The notes under the pieces are model-generated. The model saw only the letters and a program-made list of their open reading frames with translations, had not been told where the DNA came from and did not search any database. From Verrucomicrobiales bacterium (GTDB lineage Bacteria; Verrucomicrobiota; Verrucomicrobiia; Verrucomicrobiales; V1-33): a stretch of DNA of 64,000 bases. Below, one piece after another: positions 47,595 through 57,462 of the stretch. The translations under genes were made by a program, and so were the position numbers. The stretch covers positions 1 through 64,000 of the forward strand of contig JAQGPJ010000030.1 in NCBI GenBank assembly GCA_028293125.1, read 5' to 3'. Position 1 is the stretch's first letter. Every line of letters begins with the position of its first letter.

Positions 47595-49364
47595 TCAGGT
47601 CGGCCCGCTGACTCCGGCGGCGGCGCGTTTGGCTTGGAGGGCGGACCACACCTTGTCCAGCGGCAGGGTGTTCAGGACATCGGCGCGGGTGAGCCATCCT
47701 TTGCGGGCCGCGCGGATGCCGTGCCACAGATCCTGAAGCCCGTCGGTGCTGTGGGCGTCGGGATTGATGGAGCATTTCACGCCTTTGGCGGAGGCCATGC
47801 GCCACCAGCGCCAGTCGAGATCCAGCCGCCACGGGCTGGCGTTGAGTTCAATGATGGTGCCATTGGCGGCGCAGGCTTCAATGATGGCGGGGATGTTCAC
47901 TGCATAACTTTCACGCTTCAGCAGCAGCCGGCCCGTGGGATGCCCCAGCATGGTGATGTGGGGATTGGCGACGGCGCGGAGGATGCGCTCCGTCATTTCC
48001 GCCTCCGGAAGATTGAAGACGCTATGCACGCTGGCGACGGCATAGTCGAGCTCCGCCAGCAGATCATCTGGGAAATCGAGCGAGCCATCCTTCAGGATAT
48101 CCACCTCCGAGCCGGCGAAGAGCCGGAAATCGGGCGCGAACTCCCGGTTCAGCTCCCGGATCTCCTCCAGCTGCGCCCGGAGCCGGGCCTCGTCGAGACC
48201 ATTGGCTTGGAACGAGGCCTTGCTGTGGTCGGCGATGCCCAGGTATTCCAGTCCCAGCTCCATGGCCGCCTCCGCCATCTGGCGCAGAGTGGCATGACCG
48301 TCGCTGGCGGTGGTGTGGTTGTGGAAAGTGCCGCGCAGGTTGCCGGTCTCAATCAGTTTGGGCAGGGTGCCGGCTTCGGCGGCCTCGATTTCTCCCGAAC
48401 CCTCGCGGAGTTCTGGTTCGATGAATTCCAGCCCCAAGGCGCGGTGGAGCTGCGATTCGTCGTAAATATCGTCGGGGGGCTCCGGGGAATCCGCTCCGGT
48501 GGGCGCGAAGCGGTATTCGTTCAAGGTCCAGCCGTGCTTCAGAGCGCGGCTGCGCATCTGGATATTGTGCTCCTTGCTGCCTGTGAAATAAGCCAGAGCA
48601 AAGGGGAATTCGGCATTCGATACCGCGCGCAGGTCGCACTGCACGCCATTCTGCAGGCGCACGGAAGTCTTGGTGGGACCGGAGGCAATGACGCTCTGCA
48701 CCCAGGGCGGTTTCACAAACGCCTCCATAAGCGCCTCCGGCTTTTTGGTGGCCACCAGAAAGTCCAGATCATGCACCGTCTCCTTCCCGCGCCGGAAGCT
48801 GCCGGCGACCTCCGCCCGCGAGGTGTCTGGGTGGCCCCGCAGGTATTCCAGAATATCCTCAACCGCCGGAGCCGCCTGGTCCGCGCGGAAGCTCTCCGCG
48901 TACTGAGCGCGGGACTGGATGGCCTCCAGCAGGTTGGCCACGGTTTTCTCACCGAAGCCCGCCAGCTTCGATGCCTCGCCGGATTCGCAGGCGCGCTGAA
49001 GGTCGGAGATGGAGTTGACTCCCAGCTCGCTGTGCAGCGCGGCGATCTTTTTGGCCCCCAGACCCTGAAGGTCGAACAGCTCGAAAATGGTCTCGGGAAA
49101 CTCCGCCCGCAGCTTTTCAAAAAAGCCCAGCTTCCCGGTGCAGGCCAGTTCATGAAGCTTCGAGCGCAGCGCCTCGCCGATGCCCTTGATGCCTGCCAAG
49201 GCGTTGTCCGCCGCCAGCTGCACAATATCGCCGGGATAGGTGCGCACCGTGTCCGCCCCGGTCCGGTAGGCGCGGATTTTGAAAGGATTCTCGCCTTTCA
49301 GCTCCAGCAGCAGGGCAATCTGCTCCAGAGTCTCGATCAGTTGCTCGCGGGTGGCTTCAGGCAT
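47595..49364 (-). CDS. polX: DNA polymerase X with PHP exonuclease domain
   Basis: This 589-residue enzyme combines a helix-hairpin-helix/Pol X polymerase domain with a C-terminal PHP domain. GIKGIGEALRSKL and GLGAKKIAALHSELG are HhH units. The polymerase catalytic region reads GSFRRGKETVHDLDFLVA, with two Asp residues, and VQCDLRAV with the third. The PHP domain has FHNHTTASDGH, IADHS and NPDAHS. Such proteins fill gaps in base-excision repair. The ATG at 49364 is the family start; the frame extends to 49514. Confidence 0.95.
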   Translation of the reverse strand: MPEATREQLIETLEQIALLLELKGENPFKIRAYRTGADTVRTYPGDIVQLAADNALAGIKGIGEALRSKLHELACTGKLGFFEKLRAEFPETIFELFDLQGLGAKKIAALHSELGVNSISDLQRACESGEASKLAGFGEKTVANLLEAIQSRAQYAESFRADQAAPAVEDILEYLRGHPDTSRAEVAGSFRRGKETVHDLDFLVATKKPEALMEAFVKPPWVQSVIASGPTKTSVRLQNGVQCDLRAVSNAEFPFALAYFTGSKEHNIQMRSRALKHGWTLNEYRFAPTGADSPEPPDDIYDESQLHRALGLEFIEPELREGSGEIEAAEAGTLPKLIETGNLRGTFHNHTTASDGHATLRQMAEAAMELGLEYLGIADHSKASFQANGLDEARLRAQLEEIRELNREFAPDFRLFAGSEVDILKDGSLDFPDDLLAELDYAVASVHSVFNLPEAEMTERILRAVANPHITMLGHPTGRLLLKRESYAVNIPAIIEACAANGTIIELNASPWRLDLDWRWWRMASAKGVKCSINPDAHSTDGLQDLWHGIRAARKGWLTRADVLNTLPLDKVWSALQAKRAAAGVSGPT

Positions 49365-49464
49365 GGCTGGGGGGGCTTGTAAAAAGGAAATGAAGCTTGG
49401 GAAGGGAAAGGGGACACAGCCGGCAGCCGTCCGCAAGGCGTCTGAGGGGTCAGGTGCCGGCGTG

Positions 49465-49508
49465 AAAATAAAAAGCGGAGCCTGCCTCCCATTGGAAGCG
49501 GGCTCCGC
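49465..49508 (-). terminator. Intrinsic terminator after the EF-G-like gene
   Basis: On the minus strand GCGGAGCC (49501-49508, reverse complement) and GGCTCCGC (49475-49482) form an 8-pair stem followed by a TTTTTATTTT run. It sits just past the stop at 49530, as expected of an intrinsic terminator. Confidence 0.8.
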
Positions 49509-49529
49509 GGGCACTGCTGCCCATTTCAG

Positions 49530-51611
49530 TCATGCCGGCACCTTCAGCAGGCGCGGCCGGATGGCGTCGGGAACGATCTCATAGGCTGCGGGAGTCATGG
49601 ACCAGGTGGCGTGGCCCCGGGACAGGCTGCGCACGGCCCCGGAATAACCAAAGAGCTCCGACAGCGGAACCTCCGCGAGGATGCCCGCCTCCGTGCCCCG
49701 GTGCTCGATACCCGTGATGCGGGCGCGGCGGCGGTTCAGATCCCCGAGGATATCCCCCTGATGCTCCTCCGCGACGGCGCAGTCCACCCGCATGACCGGC
49801 TCCAGCAGCACGGGAGCGGCGGCCTGCACCGCCTCCCGCAGGGCGGCGGCTGCCGCCAGGCGGAAAGCCTGATCGCTGCTGTCCTTCACATGGCTGTCCC
49901 CGTCGAGGATGCGCACGCGCACATCCACGACCGGACTGCCCGCCAGCGGACCGCAGCCCATGGCCTCCTCAATGCCCCGGCGCACCGCGCCCAGAAACTG
50001 GGAGGGAATGGCGCCGCCGGTCACCGCGTCCTCGATCACCAGACCGTGTCCGCGCTCCATGGGCTGCACGGCGAGCCTCACCCGCGCATACATGCCGGAG
50101 CCGCCATTCTGCTTTTTGAGCACATGGTCGGCCTCGGCGAAGCCGGTGACGGTTTCACGCCAAGCGATTTCCGGAGCGCCGGTGAGGGTCTCCAGACCGT
50201 GGTCACGATGGAGCTTCTCGCGGATCACCTCCAGATGCAGCTCGCCCATGCCGGCGATGAGGCACTGGCCGGTCTCCGGGTGCGTGCGCACATGGAAGGT
50301 CGGGTCCTCATCACTCAGCACTGCCAGCGCGGCGGTGAGACGGCTTTGGTCCGCGGACTTCACGGGCTCGATGGCCATGCTGACCACCGGCTCCGGGAAA
50401 ACCGGGGGCTCCAGATGGATCACATGGTTCTCAAGGCACAGGGTGTCCCCGGTGCGCACCTCCGCCAGGCCGGTGAGGGCGCAGATGCCGCCGGCGGGCA
50501 CGGTCTCCAGCTCATCGCGGCGGTCCGCGAAAACACGGAGCAGCCTGCCACAGCGCGCGGCTTTGCCGGTGCGCGGGTTGTGCAGGCGCATGCCCTTCTC
50601 CAGCGTGCCGGTGTAAACGCGCACATAGACCAGACGGCCCGCCTGCGGATGCCGCACCACCTTGAAGGCCAGCGCGGCCAGGGGAGCCTCAATGACACGC
50701 GCGTTCCGGCCCTCGCCGGGCGAGGGGAGGAAATCCACCACCGCATCCACCAGGGTGCCGACGCCGATGTGCCGGTGGGCGCTGCCGCCCAGCACGGGCA
50801 CGAACCGGCCCGCCAAAGTCTGGCGGCGGATGGCGGCGCGGAGGGTTTCCGCGTCCACCCGCTGGTTGTCCAGCCAGAGCACGGCCACTTCATCATCAAG
50901 CTCCGCGATGGCCTGCACCAGCCGGTCACGCGCCGGGGTGGCGGTGCCGCGCCATTCGTCCGGAATGGGCATGGCGGTGAATCCGCCAGGGGCGGCATCC
51001 GTGTCAGCACGCAGAGCCACCTCATCAATGAGGTCGATCTGGCCGCACAGTCCGGATTCCGCGCCCCATGGCAGCATCACCGGCCAGGCGCAGGCGCCCA
51101 GCTTCGTCCGGATCTGCTCCGCCACTCCGGCGAAGTCCGCGCCGGAGCGGTCCATCTTGTTGATGAACACCATGCGGGGGATTTCGTAGCGGTCGGCCTG
51201 GCGCCAGACGGTTTCGCTCTGGGGCTGTACGCCGCCCACGCCGCAGAAAACCACCACCGCGCCGTCCAGCACCCGCAGGGAGCGCTCGACCTCGGCGGTG
51301 AAGTCCACATGGCCGGGAGTGTCGATGAGGTTCAGCCGGTATGGCTGCCCCGCAAAGAGTCGCGACAGCCCCGCATGCGGGGACTGTGTCCATTCGCACG
51401 GAGCCGCGGCCGAGGAGATGGTGATGCCCTTCTCCCGCTCGATGGCGGAGAAATCCGTAGTGGTGTTGCCATGGTGGACATCACCGCAGGAATGGATGGC
51501 GCCCGCATGATAGAGAACGCGTTCGGTGAGTGTGGTTTTGCCCGCGTCGATATGCGCGGCAATTCCAATATTACGGATGCGGGCATGAGGGGTCGGTGTA
51601 TGAAGTTTCAT
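49530..51611 (-). CDS. Elongation factor G-like translational GTPase
   Basis: This 693-residue protein has GTPase motifs IAAHIDAGKTTLTERVLYH (G1), REKGITISSAA (switch I), DTPGHVDFTAEV (switch II) and NKMDRSG (G4), then EF-G domains II-V (KKQNGGSGMYARVRL is domain IV). A canonical fusA normally sits with rpsL, rpsG and tuf, none of which are here, so this is probably a paralogue (EF-G2-type) with a ribosome-related or ribosome-recycling role. The ATG at 51611 is chosen; the frame continues upstream to 51713. Confidence 0.9.
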   Translation of the reverse strand: MKLHTPTPHARIRNIGIAAHIDAGKTTLTERVLYHAGAIHSCGDVHHGNTTTDFSAIEREKGITISSAAAPCEWTQSPHAGLSRLFAGQPYRLNLIDTPGHVDFTAEVERSLRVLDGAVVVFCGVGGVQPQSETVWRQADRYEIPRMVFINKMDRSGADFAGVAEQIRTKLGACAWPVMLPWGAESGLCGQIDLIDEVALRADTDAAPGGFTAMPIPDEWRGTATPARDRLVQAIAELDDEVAVLWLDNQRVDAETLRAAIRRQTLAGRFVPVLGGSAHRHIGVGTLVDAVVDFLPSPGEGRNARVIEAPLAALAFKVVRHPQAGRLVYVRVYTGTLEKGMRLHNPRTGKAARCGRLLRVFADRRDELETVPAGGICALTGLAEVRTGDTLCLENHVIHLEPPVFPEPVVSMAIEPVKSADQSRLTAALAVLSDEDPTFHVRTHPETGQCLIAGMGELHLEVIREKLHRDHGLETLTGAPEIAWRETVTGFAEADHVLKKQNGGSGMYARVRLAVQPMERGHGLVIEDAVTGGAIPSQFLGAVRRGIEEAMGCGPLAGSPVVDVRVRILDGDSHVKDSSDQAFRLAAAAALREAVQAAAPVLLEPVMRVDCAVAEEHQGDILGDLNRRRARITGIEHRGTEAGILAEVPLSELFGYSGAVRSLSRGHATWSMTPAAYEIVPDAIRPRLLKVPA

Positions 51612-51855
51612 ACCAATGAAGTCTGATTTGCTGGTTGGAAAAGCCGCTTCCCGGTGAAAATAAAAAGGCCCTGACGCGTCTTTCGGCATCAAGGCACCCG
51701 GGAATGGCGGCAAATCTGACTTCTGTCCTCAGGACAATGTCATCCCGTGCCTCTGCCGAAGCAGGGCTGAGTGAATTGTCTTGATGACGCGGTATTGCAT
51801 AATAATGGTTCCAGTTTCACTCTATGGTGACTTTTGTCAAGGCCGGCATCTGATA

Positions 51856-53376
51856 TTATAAACGCAGTTCCGCCATGGCGTGGCCGGCGGCGAAGGCCAT
51901 GACCTCGGAGGCGGTGCCGGGCTCGGTGAATCCGGTGGCGCGATGATAAAGCTCCGCACCGCGTCCCAGCACCCAGGAGCCAAGGGCGGCGGCCTGATGG
52001 AGCGGCATTCCCTGGGCGGCGAAGGTGGTGAGGAATCCTGTCAGGACATCCCCCATGCCGCCCCGTGCCATGAGGGGATGGCCGGTGCTGTTCCAAGCGG
52101 CGGGGAGGCCTTTTTCGACCACCAGGGAGCGCGCGCTTTTGGCCAGCAGGGTGACGGGGAAGGCATCGGTGAACGCCTTGGCCTGTTCACGCCGGGGGGC
52201 TGTGCCCCAATCCGGTTTCCAAGCCTTGATCAGCCGGGCCAGCTCGCCGGGATGCGGGGTGAGCAGCCGGGGACCGGCAAAGGCGGCGGTGCCGTTGGCC
52301 AGCCATGGGCCGGACGCGAGGGCGTTGAGGGCATCGGCGTCAATAATGACCGGTCGCGGGTCATGGAACAGAAGCTCCGTCAAGTAAGGCAAAGGAGCGC
52401 TGCCCATGCCGGGGCCGATGCCGATGGCGTCGAGTTGGAAATCACGGACCTCCAGACAGGAGGAGACGGGGCGCACCATGACCTCCGGGGGACAGGCGGC
52501 GGCGAGGATGGGATAGATGGAGTGAGGACAAAACAGCGTGACCAGCCCCCCGCCCATGAGCGAGGCGGCGGTGGAGGTCAGCCGCGCGGCTCCCGTCAGC
52601 CCCAAAGAGCCGGCGACGATGCCCACACGCCCGCTTTCGCCTTTGTGTTTGGAGAACAGCGGACGCTCCGGCAGCGCGGTGCGCAGGGACGGCGCGGTCA
52701 CCAGCCGGTCACGATCGGCCGTGTCGCCGGGAGCGGAAAGTTTTGCCAGGGGCACATGGATCAGCCGCCCGGTGCAGGCGGCGGCCTCATCCGCGAAAAG
52801 CTCCTCCTTGGGCCAGCCCAGGGTCATGGTGACATCCGCCAGAACCGGGGTGGAGGAGCCGAGGCCGCTGGGCAGATCGATAGCCAAGGTGTGGGCGCCG
52901 CTTTTGGCGCGCAGGGCATTGACCGCCCGCACGGCATCGGCGGCGGGACCGCGCAGCTCTCCCCCGGCACCGATGCCCAGGATGCCGTCCAAAAGCAGCA
53001 GCCGGCCTGAAGGGATGTCACTGGAATCCAGCGGCTGGAATTTCACGCGGGACTGGATGGCCTCCAGCTTGGCCGCGGCCAGAGGACGCAGCTCCTCCCT
53101 GGGCCAGGCCAGACGGACGTTCACTCTCCAGCCGGCGTCCAGCAGATGCCCGGCCAGCACAAAGGCGTCGCCTGCGTTGTGGCCTTTGCCGGCGAAAACG
53201 ACAGCGGTGGCCAGCTTGGGGAAAATACGCCGCACGAACCGCGCCATCCCGGCTCCGGCGTCATCCATCAGCGACTCCTCGGATATGCCGGCGGCGATGG
53301 CCTCCTCCTCCAGACCGCGCATTTCGGCGGCGGTCACGATGGAGGGAAAATCGGGGATGGAGGGCTGGCCGGGCAT
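51856..53376 (-). CDS. nnr: Bifunctional NAD(P)H-hydrate epimerase/dehydratase
   Basis: This 506-residue protein repairs damaged nicotinamide cofactors. The N-terminal epimerase domain has LMDDAGAGMARFVRRIFP and FAGKGHNAGDAFVLAG; the C-terminal ADP-dependent dehydratase domain has KHKGESGRVGIVAGSLGLTGAARL, GIGPGMGS, TPHPGELARL and LMARGGMGDVLTGF. Both parts match the fused Nnr architecture. The gene lies upstream of the EF-G-like gene with a 244-bp gap. Confidence 0.95.
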   Translation of the reverse strand: MPGQPSIPDFPSIVTAAEMRGLEEEAIAAGISEESLMDDAGAGMARFVRRIFPKLATAVVFAGKGHNAGDAFVLAGHLLDAGWRVNVRLAWPREELRPLAAAKLEAIQSRVKFQPLDSSDIPSGRLLLLDGILGIGAGGELRGPAADAVRAVNALRAKSGAHTLAIDLPSGLGSSTPVLADVTMTLGWPKEELFADEAAACTGRLIHVPLAKLSAPGDTADRDRLVTAPSLRTALPERPLFSKHKGESGRVGIVAGSLGLTGAARLTSTAASLMGGGLVTLFCPHSIYPILAAACPPEVMVRPVSSCLEVRDFQLDAIGIGPGMGSAPLPYLTELLFHDPRPVIIDADALNALASGPWLANGTAAFAGPRLLTPHPGELARLIKAWKPDWGTAPRREQAKAFTDAFPVTLLAKSARSLVVEKGLPAAWNSTGHPLMARGGMGDVLTGFLTTFAAQGMPLHQAAALGSWVLGRGAELYHRATGFTEPGTASEVMAFAAGHAMAELRL

Positions 53377-53421
53377 GCCGCCAACATGCCGGAAAGCGGG
53401 GGACGGAAAAGGCGGAAAAAA

Positions 53422-54678
53422 TCAGTCCGGACGCCGCTTGATATTGAACAGCGCCATGAGGGTGGACGCCATGGTGATCAGCGAGGTGATGGTCAGCCCC
53501 AGTCCGCCGATGGGCAGGGCTGAGCCCGACAGGAGATCGGCCAGCACCATCAGCACCCCAAGGGAGGACACCGCCCCCAAGGCGCCGTAGATTTTCCGGC
53601 CCGTGGCGTTGTCATTCCCCAGGCTGAGCGACCAAGGAATGGTCATTAGCATCAGCACCAGCCCGATGATCAGAGTGGGGAAAAGCAGCGGCGGGATGCC
53701 GAGGAGGACCAAGGCCAGACCCAGCACCGCGCCGCCGCCGACCAGAATGCCCTCCATTTTCTCCCGGGATCTCAGCGCCAGGCGCGCTTGGGCGTCCTTC
53801 AGGATAAACAGGGTGCCAATCCCTTGGGCGACATAGGACCAGAACACAAACAGTCCGTAGAGAACCATCACCAGCATGGCCAGAGCGGGCGAGACCGGTT
53901 TCAGGGCGCTGACCACGATTCTATAAACCAGCCAGGCGCCGATAAACAGCCATTGGCGGTATTTCATCTGCAGCTTGGCGACCCGGAACGAGAAGGCGAG
54001 AAAACCGCGGTAAACCAGGGAGCGGGCGCGGAAGCTGGTGAGCAGACCGTCGCGGGCACTTTCATTGTCCGGATCCAGTCTCAGTGCCTCCGCGAAATGG
54101 GTTGCGCCCTCCCGGTGATCCCCCCGGCGCAGCGCCGCGTAGCCGGCCGCCACATGGGTGAGTTCATTCTCCGGATCGCGCATCAGTCGGCTGCGGATGT
54201 GGTCCTCGCTCTCCTGCCGGCGGCCCTGCATCATCAGGGCGTGCGAGAGGATGTTCTGCGCGTTGACGTCATCGCCGTCCAGCGCCAGGGCCGCGCGGGC
54301 GGCGTTTTCGGCCTCCGGCCATTTGGTCTCCTGGTAGAACAGCGAGGCCCGGGTGGAGGGGACTCCCGACAGGTCCGAATCCAGCCCGCCAGCAGTGTCC
54401 AGAGCCTGATGCGCTTGGGCGCCGCGGTGCAGCCGCAGCAGCACCCGCGCCCGCCAGACGTGGAGATCGGCATCCTCGGGATCAAGGGCCACGGCGCGGT
54501 CGAAAGTCTGGAGGGATTCCGCCAGGGCGTCGCGCCCGTACTGGCAGATGCCGATCAGCCGCATGGACTGCGGATCCTCCGGGTCCACCGCCAGATTCTC
54601 GCGCAGCAGTTTTTCAGCCTCGGCGTAACGTTCGCGCTCCAGTAGCAGGCTGGCGCGCAGAAGCAGGGAATTCTCCAT
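53422..54678 (-). CDS. TPR protein with C-terminal membrane domain
   Basis: This 418-residue protein has about five TPR units in residues 1-210 (YAEAEKLLRENLAVDPEDPQ, ALAESLQTFDRAVALDPEDA, WPEAENAARAALALDGDDVN, HREGATHFAEALRLDPDNES), then about five hydrophobic helices in residues 242-412. It is probably a cytoplasmic TPR domain anchored in the inner membrane. It follows the TPR-AAA+ gene with a gap of only eight bases, so the two form an operon. No precise family is recognised. Confidence 0.85.
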   Translation of the reverse strand: MENSLLLRASLLLERERYAEAEKLLRENLAVDPEDPQSMRLIGICQYGRDALAESLQTFDRAVALDPEDADLHVWRARVLLRLHRGAQAHQALDTAGGLDSDLSGVPSTRASLFYQETKWPEAENAARAALALDGDDVNAQNILSHALMMQGRRQESEDHIRSRLMRDPENELTHVAAGYAALRRGDHREGATHFAEALRLDPDNESARDGLLTSFRARSLVYRGFLAFSFRVAKLQMKYRQWLFIGAWLVYRIVVSALKPVSPALAMLVMVLYGLFVFWSYVAQGIGTLFILKDAQARLALRSREKMEGILVGGGAVLGLALVLLGIPPLLFPTLIIGLVLMLMTIPWSLSLGNDNATGRKIYGALGAVSSLGVLMVLADLLSGSALPIGGLGLTITSLITMASTLMALFNIKRRPD

Positions 54679-54686
54679 GGGATTGA

Positions 54687-56057
54687 TTACTTTCTCTTCA
54701 GACCGAGGTAGGCCAGGATCTCGTCGTACTGTCCTGACTGGTTGGCGTAAAGCGCGTGGTTGCGGGCGCTTTCGAACCACGGGCCGGTGGTGGGCTGGAG
54801 GCGTTTGGCGGCGGCCTGGAGCATGCGGTTCTGGATGGGCACCACCCGGCCCTCCTTCATAGCCATGGTCAGGGCCTCCTCCGTGGCGCTGTCGAAGACC
54901 GCCTTGAGATCGGCCCCGGAGAAGCGGTCCGTCTTTTTGGCCAGAGCGCGGGCGTCCAGTTCGGCCACCGGCTTGTCGCGGGCAATGATCTCGATGATGG
55001 AGGCGCGGGCGGGCTCATCCGGCGGGGGCACGAACAGCGTGCGGTCAAAGCGTCCGGGCCGGCGGAAGGCGGGGTCCAGATGCCACGGGGCATTGGTCGC
55101 GCCGAGGATCAGCACGCCCTCATTGGCGTCGTCCCCGCCGTCCAGCTCCGCGAGGAACTGGTTGATCAGGGTGCGTCCGGCGCTGCCCCGCAGATCGCGC
55201 CGGTCGGCGGCGAGGGCGTCGATCTCGTCAAAGAAAAGCACCGAGGGCGCATGGCGGCGGGCGTTCTCGAACAACTGGTGCAGCTGCTTCTCGCTGCTGC
55301 CCAGCCACATATCCAGCACGTCGTGCAGGCCGATGCAGAAGAACGTGGCTTTGATCTCCCCGGCGGTGGCGCGGCTGAGGAGGGTCTTGCCGCAGCCGGG
55401 AGGACCGTAGAGCAGCACGCCGCCGCCCACCTTTTTGCCATAGGCGCGGAAGAGCTCCGGATTTTTGAGCGGGTGGATGATCTTCATCCGGATCTCCTCC
55501 TTCAGCGCCTCCATGCCGCCGATGTCCGCAAAGGTCTGGCGCGGGCGCTCGGCGACGGCCGCGGCATCGGTCTCCTCCGGGTCCGAAAAGGGATTATCAG
55601 GCTCCCCGCCCTCGGGTGTGAAGGGAAAGGCTCCGCCATCACCGGTGACCGGAATCCGGGTGGCGCCGGCGCCCAGATCCTTGTCCAGAGCTGGATCCGC
55701 CAGAGTGCCGTCCAGCTCCACGGCTTTCCGGTAGTGGCCGCGGGCGGCGGAGCGGTCGTTTTCACTGAGCAGCACGCGGGCCAGCAGCAGATGGGCCGGG
55801 GCGTTGCTGTCATTCCGCTGGATCAGCAGTTCCAGACGCACCGCGGCCTCGGAGGCCCGCCCGCTCATGAAAAGAGTCCTCGCAAGCCCGAGGGCGGCGG
55901 CGGCGTGGGAGGACTCGAGCCGGAGCACATGCTCATAACTGGCCAGAGCCTCGCCGGTCTCCCACTCGCCGAGACAGGCCTCCGCATAGAGCAGCAGCAG
56001 CGGAATGTTGTCCGGGGAATGCGTCAGGGCGGCTTTGAGTGCGTCGGAGGAGGCCAT
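54687..56057 (-). CDS. TPR-containing AAA+ ATPase
   Basis: This 456-residue protein has about three TPR-like units in residues 1-120, a linker, and an AAA+ domain of the FtsH/p97-like type: FADIGGMEALKEEI, Walker A YGPPGCGKT near residues 217-225, Walker B SVLFFDEIDAL near residues 272-282, and the Arg-containing RRPGRFDRTLFVPPP. There is one AAA domain and no protease motif. The TPR part probably recruits clients. The next gene (8 bp downstream) is a TPR membrane protein. Confidence 0.88.
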   Translation of the reverse strand: MASSDALKAALTHSPDNIPLLLLYAEACLGEWETGEALASYEHVLRLESSHAAAALGLARTLFMSGRASEAAVRLELLIQRNDSNAPAHLLLARVLLSENDRSAARGHYRKAVELDGTLADPALDKDLGAGATRIPVTGDGGAFPFTPEGGEPDNPFSDPEETDAAAVAERPRQTFADIGGMEALKEEIRMKIIHPLKNPELFRAYGKKVGGGVLLYGPPGCGKTLLSRATAGEIKATFFCIGLHDVLDMWLGSSEKQLHQLFENARRHAPSVLFFDEIDALAADRRDLRGSAGRTLINQFLAELDGGDDANEGVLILGATNAPWHLDPAFRRPGRFDRTLFVPPPDEPARASIIEIIARDKPVAELDARALAKKTDRFSGADLKAVFDSATEEALTMAMKEGRVVPIQNRMLQAAAKRLQPTTGPWFESARNHALYANQSGQYDEILAYLGLKRK

Positions 56058-56196
56058 GGGAGGCGTTATCAATCACAGTCATGTCCCGCTGTCGAGCGGC
56101 GCTGTCGTTGGGTCACGTGCGCGGCACTGCCCGCAGGCAGCCGGAACGTCCGTTGACCCTCCGCTTTCCCGGAGTGGTATGCGGGGAATGAAAACC

Positions 56197-57294
56197 TCAG
56201 CCGGCAAAGGCCGCGAAGCGGTCCACCTGCCACTCTGGCAGGCCGCACTCCCGGGCGATGGCGTTGAACTCCCCGATTTCGGCGGCGGTGAAGAGGAGAC
56301 CGCCGGCTTTTTGGGCCGCGGCCGCGGCTTGGGCCTCCGGCTGGCCGGGGAGGGTGCAGCTTTCATTGCCGTGGCCGAAAACATCGGCCAGCACGGCCTT
56401 CAGGTTCTCCTGCTGGGTGCGTTCTTCGGCGAAAAGCCCGCCGCTGATGGCATCGGGGTGGATCACTTGGAAGTAGAAACAGCAGGTGCGCTTTTCCCCC
56501 TCCGGCACCGGACGGCTGCGCAGGGTGGGCAATGAGCCGCCGATCAGGCCGGCGACCAGCTCATTGATCAAAGCCAGGCCGTAGCCCTTGTGGGCACCGA
56601 AGGGCACGAGGGCCGCGACCTTGTCCGGGTCGGTGGTCGGCCGGCCGTCGGCGTCCACGGCGGCGTTGGGCGGTAGTTCCTTTCCCTCGCGTTTGAACTG
56701 CTGCACGCGGCCCATGGCCACGGTGCTGGTGGCCCAGTCGATGACGATGGGATAACCGAGGGCCTCCGTGGTGGGGAACCCCCAGCTGTGGGGATTGGTG
56801 CCCAGGGTGGGGAATTTACCGCCGAAGGGCACGACCTCGGCCAGGGCGGCGGTGCAGTTGGTGTAGGCGATGTAGCCCCTCTGCGCGGCGTCCATGACAT
56901 AACCGCCGCCCCAGAGATAGTGGAAGGCGTGGTCCACGCTCACCTGGCCGATGCCGTAATGGTCCGCCAGGCGGATGGCTTCCTCCATGGCGGCGAAGGC
57001 GGTGGACTGGCCGAGCTTGCGGTTGGCATTCCAGATTTTGGAGGCGGGGAACCGCGAGGGAATCTCCTCAATCTCCGCGCCGGGCACGCAGCCGCCGGCT
57101 TTGCTGCCGAAGTGCTCGTCGAGGTGCAGGGCCTTGATGCCGTTATGGGTGCGGATACCATGGGTGCTGGCCATTTCGCAGAACCGGGCGGCGTCCTCCG
57201 CCTCCTCCGCCGTGTAGCCGCGGTGCCGGTAGGCGGCGCGGATGAGGTCGCGGTGGAGGGGCCGGGGGACAACGAAAAAGCCGGATGACGACAT
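56197..57294 (-). CDS. Malate/L-lactate dehydrogenase family (Ldh_2) oxidoreductase
   Basis: This 365-residue protein matches the Ldh_2 family, whose members oxidise 2-hydroxyacids such as malate, lactate or ureidoglycolate with NAD(P). Family signatures are the THGIRTHNG loop near residues 44-52, VSVDHAFHYLWGGGYV, GTNPHSWGFPT and GAHKGYGLALINELVAG. Specificity cannot be read from sequence. It is divergent from the DUF1552 gene, with about 170 bp between. Confidence 0.93.
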   Translation of the reverse strand: MSSSGFFVVPRPLHRDLIRAAYRHRGYTAEEAEDAARFCEMASTHGIRTHNGIKALHLDEHFGSKAGGCVPGAEIEEIPSRFPASKIWNANRKLGQSTAFAAMEEAIRLADHYGIGQVSVDHAFHYLWGGGYVMDAAQRGYIAYTNCTAALAEVVPFGGKFPTLGTNPHSWGFPTTEALGYPIVIDWATSTVAMGRVQQFKREGKELPPNAAVDADGRPTTDPDKVAALVPFGAHKGYGLALINELVAGLIGGSLPTLRSRPVPEGEKRTCCFYFQVIHPDAISGGLFAEERTQQENLKAVLADVFGHGNESCTLPGQPEAQAAAAAQKAGGLLFTAAEIGEFNAIARECGLPEWQVDRFAAFAG

Positions 57295-57462
57295 GGTCCG
57301 CCTGTGGTATGCGGGAAAATCCCTGGTGCAAGGCGGCATCAAACCTGCCTGATCCGCGCTTCCGGATTGAAAGGAACGATTCCGGTTCCGCGTCCCCTTT
57401 CCAGGCCGCCCGACGCCCGCCCCGCGGCGGTTGCGGCCCGTCATTCCCACCCTCCACGCCCC

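Noticed and set aside
46887-49382. 831-residue plus-strand frame opposite PreA-like and PolX genes
   Set aside because: It spans two well-supported opposite-strand genes and shows no domain.
49611-51626. 671-residue plus-strand frame opposite the EF-G-like gene
   Set aside because: Shadow of the GTPase gene with low-complexity His/Ala/Gly composition.
51835-51840. TTGACA -35-like box upstream of the EF-G-like gene
   Set aside because: No matching -10 element lies 16-18 bp downstream on the minus strand.
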